DNA of 13,696 nucleotides from contig JABFRY010000314.1 in assembly GCA_013140955.1 (NCBI GenBank), positions 1 to 13,696 on the forward strand. Direction: 5' to 3'. Positions 1 to 8,392 of the stretch are shown here, in pieces. Made by a program: the position numbers and the translations under genes. The DNA comes from Acidobacteriota bacterium. GTDB taxonomy: Bacteria > Acidobacteriota > Vicinamibacteria > Vicinamibacterales > UBA2999. Within the stretch, counting starts at the first letter, position 1. Each line of letters starts with the position of its first letter. The notes below the pieces were generated by a model. That model saw only the letters and a program-made list of their open reading frames with translations, was not told where the DNA came from and made no database searches.

Positions 1-2614
1 CGGCCAGGGCGAGCACGGCCAGACAGATCGTGCGGTCCGGGCCGTCCGCGTCGAGGCCCGAGACGAACGAGCGATCCAGCTTCACGATGTCCACCGGCAG
101 CTGCTTCAGGTGCGAGAGTGAGGAGTAACCCACGCCGAAGTCATCGAGGGCCACGCGCACGCCAAGTGCGCGGATCTCGTCGAGGATGGCCACGGCCCGC
201 TCGACATCCTGCAAGGCGGTCTCGGTCACTTCGAGCACCAGGCGCGACGGGCTGATGCCCGCCTGCTCCACGGCGTGGCGAACCGTCGCCGGGAACGCGG
301 GCTGCAGGAACTGTCGCGGCGACACGTTCACCGACACCCAGAGCGAGGTCAGCCCCACCAGCTCCCAGCGCGCGACCTGCTGACAGGCCTCGCCGAGCGT
401 CCAGGCGCCGAGGTCGTCGATGAGGCCGATCTCCTCGGCCAGGGGCACGAAGGTGGACGGCGGCACCAGGCCGAGCACCGGGTCGCGCCAGCGCGCCAGC
501 GCCTCGACGCCGACGATGTCGCCACTCGACAGGTCGGAGATGGGCTGATAGGCGAGTTCCAGCGTGCGCTGCTCGACGGCCACCTGCAGCGCCTGGGTGA
601 GCGTGAGACGCTCGCGGGCTGGCACGCTCATCGTTTCGTTGTAGAGCAGGAAGCCACGGGCCCCCTGCTGGGCCCAGGCGCGCATGGCGGTATCGGCCTT
701 CTGGAGCAGCGTCTCGGCGTCGTCGCCGTCGCCCGGAAACAGGCTCGCCCCGAGCCTGGTCGTCATCCGGATCTCGGTGCCCTTCACACTGAGCGGCACG
801 TCGAACGCCCGCAGCAGGCTGGCACCGAGCGAGGCGGCGTCGTCGCCGAGGCGTAGATCGCCGAACACCACCCCGAACTCGTCGCCGCCCACGCGTGCCG
901 CGAGGCCACGCCCCATCACCGCGCGCCGGAGGCGGGATGCCGTTTCCCGCAGCAGGTAGTCGCCGGCGGCCGTGCCGAGCGTGATGTTCACGTCGCGCAG
1001 CCGCTCGATGTCGAGCATCACGACCGCCACGCGCTTCCCCGTCCCGCGGGCGTCTTCGATGGCGCGGGCCAGGTAGCCGTGCAGCGCGCTGCGGCTGATG
1101 AGGCCGGTGAGCCGGTCGTAGGCCCCGGAATCCCAGCGTGCGATGGACTCGCCGGAAAGGGCAATCACGAGCCCCTGCCGGTGCCCGTCGGCCCCGTCGA
1201 TGCGCACGGCGGACGCCCGGACGATGCGCCGGCCGCCATCGGCGCCGACCAGGCGCGCCTCCACCGACTCGAGTTCGGGAATCTCCTCGACCGCGATCCG
1301 CCGGTCGGCGTCATCGAGCAGGGTCATCACCTGATCCACAGGACGGGTACGCACGAGCGAGAGCGACACCCCCAGCCACCTGAGGCCGATGGCATTGACG
1401 TAGTCCACCCGGCCGTCGCCGTCGGTCGTAATCACCGCTTCGTCCACCGAGCCCAGCACCGCCTGGCTCCTCAGCCGCTCCCGCTCCGTCAGGCGCGACT
1501 GGTCACGCCGATGGAACAGGAGGGCGGTGCCCGTCGCGAGCACGGCGCCGGCCATGGCGGGCGCGGGCGTGAACCAGAGCTGATACGCGGACAGCAGGCC
1601 GTAGGAGAGGGCGACCGGCAGCGCCAGACCGGAGAGGGCTCCGAGCAGCCGGGCACCCGGAAGGAAGAGGGTCAGGAAGACGAGCGCGGTGAACGACGCC
1701 GTCGTGGCGGCGGTGGCCCCGGGCGACAAGTACGCGGCCGCGCGGCCGTTCCTCAACCCGTCCACCACCTGCGCGAGCAGCTCCACGCCGTGCATCGCCC
1801 GGCCATCCACGGTCGCGGGCGTGGCGATCTGGGAGCCCACGCCGGCCGCGGTCACGCCGACCAGCACGATCGCGTTCCTCACCCAGCTCTCCGGAACGGC
1901 GCCGTCCAGCACGTCTGCGGCCGAGACACTCCGGAAGTGCCCGGGCGGCCCGCGGAACGGGATGAGAATCCGGTTGTTCTGCACCCATGCCACCGACTCG
2001 ACCTCGGCGGCACTCCACTCGCCCGGCGGCTCGGACCAGCGAGCCGGCTCGATCATCTGCAGGACGGCGAGCGGCAGGGCGGGCCACACGGCCGTCCCGA
2101 CGCCGGCTGTCATGTACATCGTCCGCACCAGCCCATCGCGATCGGCATCGAGATAGGCGTGTCCCAGCGCACGGGCGGTCGTGGTGAGGACGTCCACCGG
2201 ATGTCGCTCGATGGGCGCACCGGACGCGGACACCTCGAACTCCACCGGCAGCACCACCCGGCCGCTGCGCGCGAGCGCGGCGGCCAGGCGTTCGTCCTCC
2301 CCGTCCTGTCCCGGATCGGCAAAGGTCACGTTGAAGACCACCGCCCGCGCGCCGGCCATGGCAAGCCGGTCCACCACCGTCGCATGCGTGTCACGCGGCC
2401 AGGGCCACGGGCCGAGACGCCCGAGACTGGTGTCGTCGATGGCGACGATCAGGATGTCGGCCGGCGGGTTGTCCCTGAAGCCGCCGCGCAGCAGCTGATC
2501 GTAGATACCGAGGTCCACCCGCCACAGCCAGTCGAGGGGTACGAGCGTCGCCGCCGCGACCGCCAGGGCCGCCGCAAGCGCGAGTCGCACGGTCCACGTC
2601 CGGGTCGCGCTCAT
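1..2614 (-). CDS. CHASE2-PAS-GGDEF-EAL membrane c-di-GMP signalling protein (partial, C-terminus beyond left edge)
   Basis: Translation from the ATG at 2614 stays open for 871 codons to the window edge. An N-terminal membrane helix (about residues 8-28) is followed by a CHASE2 extracytoplasmic sensor (about 33-290; IAIDD-like VAIDDTSL and WPWPR motifs). Three membrane helices follow (about 298-366), then a PAS domain (about 380-490), a GGDEF domain with GGDEF at 576-580, and an EAL domain with EAL at 704-706. Visible EAL residues are intact: EAL, NVSPRQF, EVTET, DDFG at 824-827 and K845 in KLDRSF. The GGDEF half is degenerate: the I-site position reads MGRG instead of RxxD, and the usual ADxALYxAKxxGR segment reads ADTAMRAWAQQGAR, losing Y, K and R. 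I infer a phosphodiesterase with a regulatory GGDEF domain. The start overlaps the stop of the LysM-FecR gene by ATGA, so the two are probably translationally coupled. Not seen: the last part of EAL. Confidence 0.93.
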   Translation of the reverse strand, partial: MSATRTWTVRLALAAALAVAAATLVPLDWLWRVDLGIYDQLLRGGFRDNPPADILIVAIDDTSLGRLGPWPWPRDTHATVVDRLAMAGARAVVFNVTFADPGQDGEDERLAAALARSGRVVLPVEFEVSASGAPIERHPVDVLTTTARALGHAYLDADRDGLVRTMYMTAGVGTAVWPALPLAVLQMIEPARWSEPPGEWSAAEVESVAWVQNNRILIPFRGPPGHFRSVSAADVLDGAVPESWVRNAIVLVGVTAAGVGSQIATPATVDGRAMHGVELLAQVVDGLRNGRAAAYLSPGATAATTASFTALVFLTLFLPGARLLGALSGLALPVALSYGLLSAYQLWFTPAPAMAGAVLATGTALLFHRRDQSRLTERERLRSQAVLGSVDEAVITTDGDGRVDYVNAIGLRWLGVSLSLVRTRPVDQVMTLLDDADRRIAVEEIPELESVEARLVGADGGRRIVRASAVRIDGADGHRQGLVIALSGESIARWDSGAYDRLTGLISRSALHGYLARAIEDARGTGKRVAVVMLDIERLRDVNITLGTAAGDYLLRETASRLRRAVMGRGLAARVGGDEFGVVFGDLRLGDDAASLGASLLRAFDVPLSVKGTEIRMTTRLGASLFPGDGDDAETLLQKADTAMRAWAQQGARGFLLYNETMSVPARERLTLTQALQVAVEQRTLELAYQPISDLSSGDIVGVEALARWRDPVLGLVPPSTFVPLAEEIGLIDDLGAWTLGEACQQVARWELVGLTSLWVSVNVSPRQFLQPAFPATVRHAVEQAGISPSRLVLEVTETALQDVERAVAILDEIRALGVRVALDDFGVGYSSLSHLKQLPVDIVKLDRSFVSGLDADGPDRTICLAVLALA

Positions 2615-4296
2615 CGAAGCAGGAGGAGCAGGACGGCGGCTGCGGCAGCGGCGACCGCCGCCCAGGGCAGCCAGGATCGGCTGGGCGCCGGGACGATGTC
2701 GAAGGACTGGGCACTCCCGAACTCTCCGTGGAAGCCGTCCATCTCGATGGTCTTCACGCGCACGTAGTAGCGTCCGGGCACGGCGGGGGCGAAGGTGAAG
2801 GTCGGCTCGTCCACCATGCGCTCCTCGAGCACCGGCTCGAAGGACGGAGATGCCGACACCTGCAGCTGATAGCGCGCGCCTGGGCCGCTCGTGGCCCATC
2901 GCACCACCACCTCGCCCGCCATGACGGCAGGCGCGTCGAGTTCGGGTCTCGCCGAGAGGGCCGCCAGCGTGAACGGCAAGGGATCGGAGAACGGCCCCTC
3001 CCCGGTGGGGTCGATGGTGGCCACACGCCACCGGTACGCCCCCGGCGCCAGGTCCGCCTCGGGGACGAACGTCGCGCCCGGCGGAACGCGTACGTCCAGG
3101 AGTGGCCGCTCGAACGCGTCGGTCGTCGCCCCGCCTGCCGCGAGCTGGAAGCGGAACGCGTCGGCCCCGAACGGCTGCGTCCAGGTGAAGGCGGGCCGGC
3201 CAGCACGCACGACGGCGTTCTCGGCGGGCAGTGTCTGGAAGGGAGCTTCGGGCCGTGCGTCGATCGTCACCAGCCCCACGGCATCGCGCCCCTGGATACC
3301 CGCCGCGTCCACGGCTCGGACGCGAAAGGCATACGAGCCATCGGCCAGACCCATCCCCCCGAAGAGGGTGGTGGACGACGCGCCCTCGAACAGCAGACGG
3401 CTGAAGGACGCGTCGGGGGCCACCTCCACACGGTACGCCGCGGCGCCGGCCACCGGTGCCACCTCGAGGCGCCAGGGCAGACGGCGCACCACGCCCGCCG
3501 TGTCCGCCACGGGCGCGGGCAGGAGCGGCACCGGAGCCGCAGGGGCGGCGATCGCCGAGGCCGATGTCCCGAAGCCCTCGTCCACGGCCTGCGTCCCGAG
3601 CGCGTTGGCCGCATCCACAGCGCTCTCGAGGACCTCCACCACGCCGACACCGGACTGCGGGTCGAAGCCGGTCCTGAATTCGGTGCCCCTGGTCGTGGTC
3701 TGGATGCCTGGTGACCAGATCTGGAAGCGGCCTCGCCGCGGGGTGACGTCCTGCTGCGTGCGGCCCCGTTCGAGACGCAGCCGTGTATCCACCATGCCGG
3801 TGGGACCGAAGCCACTCAGGACGTCGAACACCACGCGCGACTCCTGGGCCACCAGCAACCTCGACTCATCCGCGAAGGTGACGGCGGCGCTGCCGCCGGC
3901 CCCGGTCACGAGGGCGTCCCCAGGGTAGATCTGCAGACCGCGGGCAAGCGGCGCCGCCGTCCCGTTCGCGCGTTCCAGCCGTCCGTCGCCGCCCGCATCG
4001 GAGACGACGGCTGGCAACGGTTGCTGGCGCATCCAGGCGAACGGAATGCGCAGCGGCATGCCGGTGCGCAACTGCGCGTCGGGTGAGAGCCGATTGAGTT
4101 GCTGCAGGCGCGGCCAGTCACCGGGGCTGGCCAGGAAGACCCGGCCGATCGCCGTCAGGGTATCCCCTCGCCTGACGCTGTATACCCACTCCCCGGGCAT
4201 GGCCTGAGGCGCCGGCACCTGCTGGGCCACGGCCAAGCCGGGCCCCAGGAAGACGGCGAGCAGGAGCAGGACACAGGGGGGAAGGCGTGCTCTCAT
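2611..4296 (-). CDS. Exported LysM-FecR protein with fibronectin-like repeats and C-terminal membrane anchor
   Basis: The protein has 561 residues. A signal peptide (about 1-25, ending AVA) is followed by a LysM domain (about 37-86; YSVRRGDTL and a P-L-R-I-P ending), which in this family binds peptidoglycan. A FecR-type domain spans about 117-215 (YPGDALVTGAGGSAAV, TTRGTEFRTGFD). About three fibronectin III/Ig-like beta repeats follow (about 270-535), with recurring YRVEV, YRWRVA and YYVRVKT strands. A hydrophobic helix closes the chain (about 541-560). An ATG at 4329 and one at 4377 lie upstream in frame, but only 4296 puts the signal peptide at the N-terminus; no strong ribosome site is seen. 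TATGGT at 4324-4329 on this strand could be a -10 element. The stop overlaps the CHASE2 gene start. I infer a periplasmic sensor or scaffold for that protein. Domain calls are firm; the role is inferred. Confidence 0.9.
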   Translation of the reverse strand: MRARLPPCVLLLLAVFLGPGLAVAQQVPAPQAMPGEWVYSVRRGDTLTAIGRVFLASPGDWPRLQQLNRLSPDAQLRTGMPLRIPFAWMRQQPLPAVVSDAGGDGRLERANGTAAPLARGLQIYPGDALVTGAGGSAAVTFADESRLLVAQESRVVFDVLSGFGPTGMVDTRLRLERGRTQQDVTPRRGRFQIWSPGIQTTTRGTEFRTGFDPQSGVGVVEVLESAVDAANALGTQAVDEGFGTSASAIAAPAAPVPLLPAPVADTAGVVRRLPWRLEVAPVAGAAAYRVEVAPDASFSRLLFEGASSTTLFGGMGLADGSYAFRVRAVDAAGIQGRDAVGLVTIDARPEAPFQTLPAENAVVRAGRPAFTWTQPFGADAFRFQLAAGGATTDAFERPLLDVRVPPGATFVPEADLAPGAYRWRVATIDPTGEGPFSDPLPFTLAALSARPELDAPAVMAGEVVVRWATSGPGARYQLQVSASPSFEPVLEERMVDEPTFTFAPAVPGRYYVRVKTIEMDGFHGEFGSAQSFDIVPAPSRSWLPWAAVAAAAAAVLLLLLR

Positions 4297-4398
4297 CGCT
4301 GCGGATGTACTGGTGGACGCGACGACCATAGCACACGGCCAGAGGCCCCAAGATGCGTGTCGGCGGAGTACGGACACGGCGTGCAGCGAACGGTCACA

Positions 4399-4944
4399 CT
4401 ACGGGCGTCCGAGCAGCCGTACGTAGGATGCGACGTCGTCGGGCGGGGCTGGTCCGAGGTTGGGGAAGACCGTATGTCCGCGCAGCACGCCCTCGAACAC
4501 GAACTCGCCCTTCTCGAGCACCCGGCGTGACGCCACGTGGTCGAGATGCGCGTGCGCGTGCAGGCGGTGCACGCCGGCCTCGCGCGCCAGGTCCACCATC
4601 GCCAGCAGTGCCTCGGTCGCGTATCCCCTGCCCCACGCGTCCCGCGCGAACACGTAGCCGGTGGACGCGCGGTACGGGGTCTCGAACGCCAGCCCTGTGC
4701 TGCCGAGCAGCGCTCCGGTCTGCCGCGAGAACACGAGGTACGGACCCGCAGGCCAGCGGCTCCACTCGGCGTTGCTGAAGTCGATGAAGGCGGACGTGTC
4801 GTCGTGGGTCGCGTGGGTGGGCCAGCTCAGATACCGCGTGACGGCCGGGTCCGACGCGTAGCGCTCGAAGATCTCCTGGGCATCGGCGCGCAGCGGAGGG
4901 CGCAGCAGGAGACGCCTCGTCTCCCTGAGCAGGTTCGCGCGCAT
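4399..4944 (-). CDS. GNAT-family N-acetyltransferase (RimJ/RimL type)
   Basis: The protein has 181 residues, the usual size for the RimJ/RimL-like branch of the GNAT superfamily, which moves an acetyl group from acetyl-CoA to an amine. Seen: the N-terminal pattern RLLLRPPLRADAQEIF, a central beta strand before the acetyl-CoA pyrophosphate loop (GRGYATEA, residues 105-112, the Q/RxxGxG/A motif), and the late motif SRRVLEKGEFVFEG, equivalent to the common SxRVLEKxGFxxEG. The substrate cannot be named from sequence; ribosomal protein N-termini, small amines and antibiotics are all known for the family. The ATG at 4944 has no clear ribosome site and lies inside a perfect inverted repeat (4936-4955). 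It sits 58 bp after the 131-residue secreted protein gene and 102 bp before the LysM-FecR gene, so it may have its own transcript. Confidence 0.9.
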   Translation of the reverse strand: MRANLLRETRRLLLRPPLRADAQEIFERYASDPAVTRYLSWPTHATHDDTSAFIDFSNAEWSRWPAGPYLVFSRQTGALLGSTGLAFETPYRASTGYVFARDAWGRGYATEALLAMVDLAREAGVHRLHAHAHLDHVASRRVLEKGEFVFEGVLRGHTVFPNLGPAPPDDVASYVRLLGRP

Positions 4945-4955
4945 GAATGCGCGCG
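4936..4955. repeat. Perfect 9-bp inverted repeat across the GNAT start codon
   Basis: CGCGCGCAT and ATGCGCGCG flank a 2-base centre (GA). The left arm contains the start codon of the acetyltransferase. A loop of two is too tight for a full RNA hairpin, so this would be a shorter stem or a dimer-binding operator. The simple CG alternation could also make it a chance event in GC-rich DNA. Confidence 0.35.
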
Positions 4956-4987
4956 AGTGTACAACAGTCGAGCTGTGCGGACGGACG

Positions 4988-4999
4988 CACGCGCGCGTG
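4988..4999. repeat. 12-bp perfect palindrome CACGCGCGCGTG
   Basis: The palindrome lies 3 bp beyond the stop codon of the 131-residue secreted protein gene, in the 58-bp gap before the acetyltransferase. No T-run follows it on either strand, so it is not a typical intrinsic terminator. It is the second CG-alternating palindrome in this gap. Confidence 0.3.
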
Positions 5000-5002
5000 G
5001 TG

Positions 5003-5398
5003 TCAGGGCGTGCTGCGCTTCTGCATCAGGAGTCGCAGCAGCGCGGCGAAGTTCATCGCGGGCGAACTGAACTCGCGGGGCGTGACGTGCTGCAGGAACT
5101 CCTGATGCGTCGGGGCCGAGAACGGCACCGGACCGTGCTGCAGGTCTTCGTCGGGTGCGAACAGCTCCACGCGCGGCGCGCGGGCGTAGACCTCGACGCT
5201 GAAGCGCAGACGGAGACCATCGACCTCTTCGCGCTCGCTCGAGCGCTTCAACTGGCGCTCGACACGATCGAGGTCGATGGGCAACCGGTCCACGTTCACC
5301 TGGGCAGACAGAGCCACCTGACTAAGCCCAACGAAAAGCACGGCAAAAAGCCAGCGCCCGGGAGTCGGCGGGTGGAATCCGGCGGCGCGGTGGTTCAT
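5003..5398 (-). CDS. Small exported protein of unknown function (131 residues)
   Basis: I do not recognise the family. The chain has a long positively charged N-region, a hydrophobic segment (about residues 15-30) and a signal peptidase-like site near ALSA-Q (about 32), so export is likely. The mature part is about 100 residues, charged and polar, with no cysteine. It contains a segment rich in Arg/Glu (QLKRSSEREE), a beta-like stretch (LRLRFSVEVYARA) and a more helical C-terminus (ALLRLLMQK). The start at 5398 is supported by a strong GGAGGAGG ribosome site about 5-12 bases upstream. It begins 24 bp after the stop of the 349-residue exported protein, indicating co-transcription with that gene and the kinase. 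It may work in the envelope with that neighbour; this is inference. Confidence 0.75.
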   Translation of the reverse strand: MNHRAAGFHPPTPGRWLFAVLFVGLSQVALSAQVNVDRLPIDLDRVERQLKRSSEREEVDGLRLRFSVEVYARAPRVELFAPDEDLQHGPVPFSAPTHQEFLQHVTPREFSSPAMNFAALLRLLMQKRSTP

Positions 5399-5422
5399 CG
5401 TGCCTCCTCCGCCATTCTAGTG

Positions 5423-6472
5423 TCACTTCAGGAAGGCCATGGGGTCGAGCACGACTGAGATTCGCGGCACGATCTCGAATCGCTCGCGGTATGTGGGGTC
5501 TGCGCCGGTGCACCTGTCGGGCGCGCAGAAGTCGTTGGCGTCGAAGCCGCCTAGATAGTCGCTGAGCGAGAAGTTCAACCTGAAGCCCCGCCGCCACTGG
5601 CTCCGCTCGTTGCCCCAGATTGCCACGGGCGCAAAGTCCAGACTGAACGGCACGAGCAGCACCCTGGTGAACGTGTTGAAGTCGTCGCCATTGAAGCGCG
5701 CGAGACCTGCCCCCGCACTGAGGTCGAGGAACTTGAAGATGCGGTGCGAGTAGAGCACGCGCACCTCATGGATGAACACTTGATGCCCCGAGCTCTCCTC
5801 GTCCTCGAAGAGCGTGTTCGTGACGCTCCCCTGACGGTGATAGCTGAGCGTCAGGTACTTGTCGGCAGCGTCTGCGTCGCACTCGGCGTGCTGGAGCCAG
5901 CGGAACCAGTCCCTCGCGTTTCCAGGCACCAGGACACCCGAGTTCGCGCCCTGATCTTGGCCAGCGAGCACTGAGACTCTCGCGTTCTGGGCCTGCCCTT
6001 GAGGAAGAGGCTCTGCGGGCGCGAATTCGAGCGGGGGCTCATGGGCAGTGGACCGATTGACGATCAGCCCGGACGCCCGGCCCCACGGCCGAAGGAACTG
6101 CCACGATCCGCTGTTGCGCTCGCTCCCTGAGAACTCAGCGGTGTCCAGCAACCGCGCCGCATCCAGCGCGCTGGTTGGCAACGCGCCCTCACCTGCCGGA
6201 TTCGCAGCCAGCGGCCCCACGTCGAGGCCCAGGAACTCGCCAAGCCTGCCCGGCGCCAGCCCTGCGCGTTGGAATGCGACCAGCCGGGCGTGCAGGTCTG
6301 CGGGAGCACTGGCACCACACGCAAACCGCCATGCGATGCCGTAACCCTGGTACCTGCCCGGGCCACTCAGCTTGTCGAGGAAGTCCCAGTCGTAGGCGTG
6401 TGCCACACCGATCTGACTCGACCAGGCACAGAGAAGGACCAGCAGCAGCCTGGTCCACGTGTGTAGCCTCAT
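5423..6472 (-). CDS. Exported beta-rich protein of unknown function, possible outer-membrane barrel (349 residues)
   Basis: No family is recognised. The ATG at 6472 is chosen over an in-frame one at 6496 because it follows a GGAGGAG ribosome site by about 7 bases and begins a clean signal peptide (RLHTWTRLLLVLLCAW, cleavage near AHA at about 26). The mature chain has four cysteines, two in a CAPDRC pair. The second half shows short alternating polar/hydrophobic strands with aromatics (KYLTLSYHRQG, FIHEVRVLYSHRIFKFLDL, FRLNFSLSDYLGGF, RISVVLDP), as in beta-barrels or periplasmic beta proteins. The fragment FLDLSAGAGLARF resembles the closing strands of outer-membrane barrels. It starts 27 bp after the kinase stop and is followed by the 131-residue protein, so the three genes are probably one transcript. 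Confidence 0.78.
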   Translation of the reverse strand: MRLHTWTRLLLVLLCAWSSQIGVAHAYDWDFLDKLSGPGRYQGYGIAWRFACGASAPADLHARLVAFQRAGLAPGRLGEFLGLDVGPLAANPAGEGALPTSALDAARLLDTAEFSGSERNSGSWQFLRPWGRASGLIVNRSTAHEPPLEFAPAEPLPQGQAQNARVSVLAGQDQGANSGVLVPGNARDWFRWLQHAECDADAADKYLTLSYHRQGSVTNTLFEDEESSGHQVFIHEVRVLYSHRIFKFLDLSAGAGLARFNGDDFNTFTRVLLVPFSLDFAPVAIWGNERSQWRRGFRLNFSLSDYLGGFDANDFCAPDRCTGADPTYRERFEIVPRISVVLDPMAFLK

Positions 6473-6499
6473 GACGAACTCCTCCAGCGCGACCACCGG

Positions 6500-8386
6500 T
6501 CACGGGGTCTCCGGTCCCGGGGGCGCAAAGATGCTTTCAATGACACCCCGGGGGCGCAGATCGGGGTCCCCCTTGGCCACGACGCGGTTGCGCGGCGGCT
6601 GCGCGTCCGGGCAGTACAGGAGCACGGCGTCCTGACGCTCCCCGATCCGGTAGCAGCGCTCCGCGGCGTGGTCCACCCGCTCCGCCTGGTTCTGATAGAG
6701 CACCCGGTACGGGATGCCGCGCAGCAGCAGGAACGCCAGGACGGGCACGGCGGCCACCGCCAAGCCGGTCCGCCAGGGAACCCTGGTTGCCGCGGCCCCC
6801 ACACGAGAGAAAACGCCGTAGGCGGCAAAACCGTACAGCAGCACGAACACCTCGAGCGATCGCGCCTGCAGGAAGAACTCGGTGTCGTAGGCCTTGGGGA
6901 TGGTCTGTACCTGCTCCAGGGGCGACGTGCTGATACTCGCCGTGAGCGCGGAGAGGCGCTCCCAGGAGAGGCCCACGAGTCCAGCGACCGCCAGCACGCC
7001 GATGGCGGCCAGCAGATCGAGCAGGAAAACGGGCTCGAGACCGAGGAGCAGCGCAGTGAGGCGTGTCGGGCGCCAGGCACGGGGGACGAATCGGGCAAGG
7101 AGGCGGCTCGCCAGGCGGACGGCGCTGATGCCGACGCCCGCCGCTGCACCGGCCAGCCCCATGTACACGAGGGGTGCGACCAGCGCGCGACATCCCAGGA
7201 CGAACATCGACTGGACGGACTCACGCGCGAAGTCGCCCGTGCGTCCAAGTACGAGGTTGAACGCGCTGGTGGACACGCCCCCCAGCGCCAGCACGAAGGC
7301 CCCGGTCAGCAGGACTCCCACGACCGGCACACCCCAGGGAAACACCGCGGGCCTGGCCGGCTGTTCGGCAATGGCGGCCAGCAGCGCCGCCTTGGCCGCG
7401 ACCGCGGAGCGATACCGCTTGGCAGGGTCCGGGTCGAGCATCGTCTCGATCACCCGGATCAGGAGGGGGTTGGCGGTGGGCTGGAGCTCCTCGAGGCCGA
7501 GACGACGCCCTGCGGCGTGGGCCCCGCGGAGGTCGTCGAGGGAATCGGCCTCCACGGGAAAGCGGCCAGAGAGCAGATGGAACAGCAGGACTCCCAGGGC
7601 GTACAGGTCCGAGGCAACCGTCGCACGCTCGCCGTGCAGCACTTCAGGAGCAAGGTAGAGCGGGGTGCCGGCGGCACGGTTGCCCGGCTCCCGTGGCGCG
7701 TTCAGGTACTCACCAGCCCCGAAGTCCATGAGCAGGAGTCGACCATCCTGGCGCCGTCGCATGACGTTCTGCGCCTTGATGTCGCGGTGCACGATGCCGG
7801 CGGCGTGCACCGCGGCCAGCGCGCCACAGAGCTCGACGCCGGTGAGCGCAGCCTCGCTGTCGCGCATCAGACCCTGCGTGTCGAGCACGTCCGAGAGGGT
7901 CGTGCCGTCCACGTGGTCCATCCAGAACCCGAGACGGCCGTCGTGCCGGTCGGCGCCGTGCACGACGACCACGTTGGGGTGGCGGACCCGCGCCAGCTGC
8001 TGCGCTTCCTTCAGACTCGCCGCGTGGGAGTGCTCGGGCCTGAGCAGCTTCAGGGCCACCGCCTGGTCGAGCCACAGATTGTGGGCGAGGTACACCTCGC
8101 CAAACGTGCCCGCACCCAGGCGCAGCAGGAGCCGGAAGTTGCCCCACTGCGGCCCCTTCCCGGAGGGAGGGTCCTGAGCACTCTCCTCAACCTCCGGAGT
8201 GGTTGCGCCGAGAGGACCCTCGTCTATCGCACGATGCACCTCGGCCAGCGCCGATACGGCGTCGAACGCCGCGAGCAGCCCGGGGGCGACTCCGGCTTCC
8301 GACGCACGTGCGCGGACGGTGGGATCGACGCTGCCATCGGCGAGCGACTCGACCAGCGCGGCGAGAGCCGGGGGCAGCTCGCTCAT
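6500..8386 (-). CDS. Membrane-bound eukaryote-like Ser/Thr protein kinase
   Basis: The protein has 628 residues. After an Ala-rich N-terminal region of about 80 residues, a Hanks-type kinase domain spans about 83-340: glycine loop GAGTFGEVY (91-99), ATP lysine K113 in VALKLL, the helix-C glutamate about E127, catalytic HRDIKAQN (200-207, D202 and N207), metal-binding DFG (221-223) and APE (246-248). All core residues are present, so it should be active. The C-terminal half is unusual: about five membrane helices (about 351-371, 396-420, 450-473, 508-527, 541-557) replace the common single helix with PASTA or similar sensor. A roughly 70-residue tail with two cysteines (C578, C592) follows. 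It lies downstream of an ECF sigma factor, an arrangement known to form kinase-sigma signalling pairs. The ATG at 8386 has only a weak ribosome site and follows a hairpin-forming repeat. Confidence 0.95.
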   Translation of the reverse strand: MSELPPALAALVESLADGSVDPTVRARASEAGVAPGLLAAFDAVSALAEVHRAIDEGPLGATTPEVEESAQDPPSGKGPQWGNFRLLLRLGAGTFGEVYLAHNLWLDQAVALKLLRPEHSHAASLKEAQQLARVRHPNVVVVHGADRHDGRLGFWMDHVDGTTLSDVLDTQGLMRDSEAALTGVELCGALAAVHAAGIVHRDIKAQNVMRRRQDGRLLLMDFGAGEYLNAPREPGNRAAGTPLYLAPEVLHGERATVASDLYALGVLLFHLLSGRFPVEADSLDDLRGAHAAGRRLGLEELQPTANPLLIRVIETMLDPDPAKRYRSAVAAKAALLAAIAEQPARPAVFPWGVPVVGVLLTGAFVLALGGVSTSAFNLVLGRTGDFARESVQSMFVLGCRALVAPLVYMGLAGAAAGVGISAVRLASRLLARFVPRAWRPTRLTALLLGLEPVFLLDLLAAIGVLAVAGLVGLSWERLSALTASISTSPLEQVQTIPKAYDTEFFLQARSLEVFVLLYGFAAYGVFSRVGAAATRVPWRTGLAVAAVPVLAFLLLRGIPYRVLYQNQAERVDHAAERCYRIGERQDAVLLYCPDAQPPRNRVVAKGDPDLRPRGVIESIFAPPGPETP

Positions 8387-8392
8387 GGGGTG

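Noticed and set aside
1079..2767. Long plus-strand open frame (562 codons) opposite the CHASE2-GGDEF-EAL gene
   Set aside because: Composition is Arg/Gly/His/Pro rich with no domain or signal, and it lies antisense to a gene with clear domains. Long antisense frames are expected where third positions are mostly G or C.
2728..3714. Plus-strand open frame of 328 codons opposite the LysM-FecR gene
   Set aside because: Low-complexity Arg/Gly/His composition, and the opposite strand carries a signal peptide, LysM and FecR domain in one frame.
4321..4377. Earlier starts for the LysM-FecR protein at 4377 or 4329
   Set aside because: They would bury the signal peptide behind 11-27 residues, and the ATG at 4329 lies in a possible -10 element.
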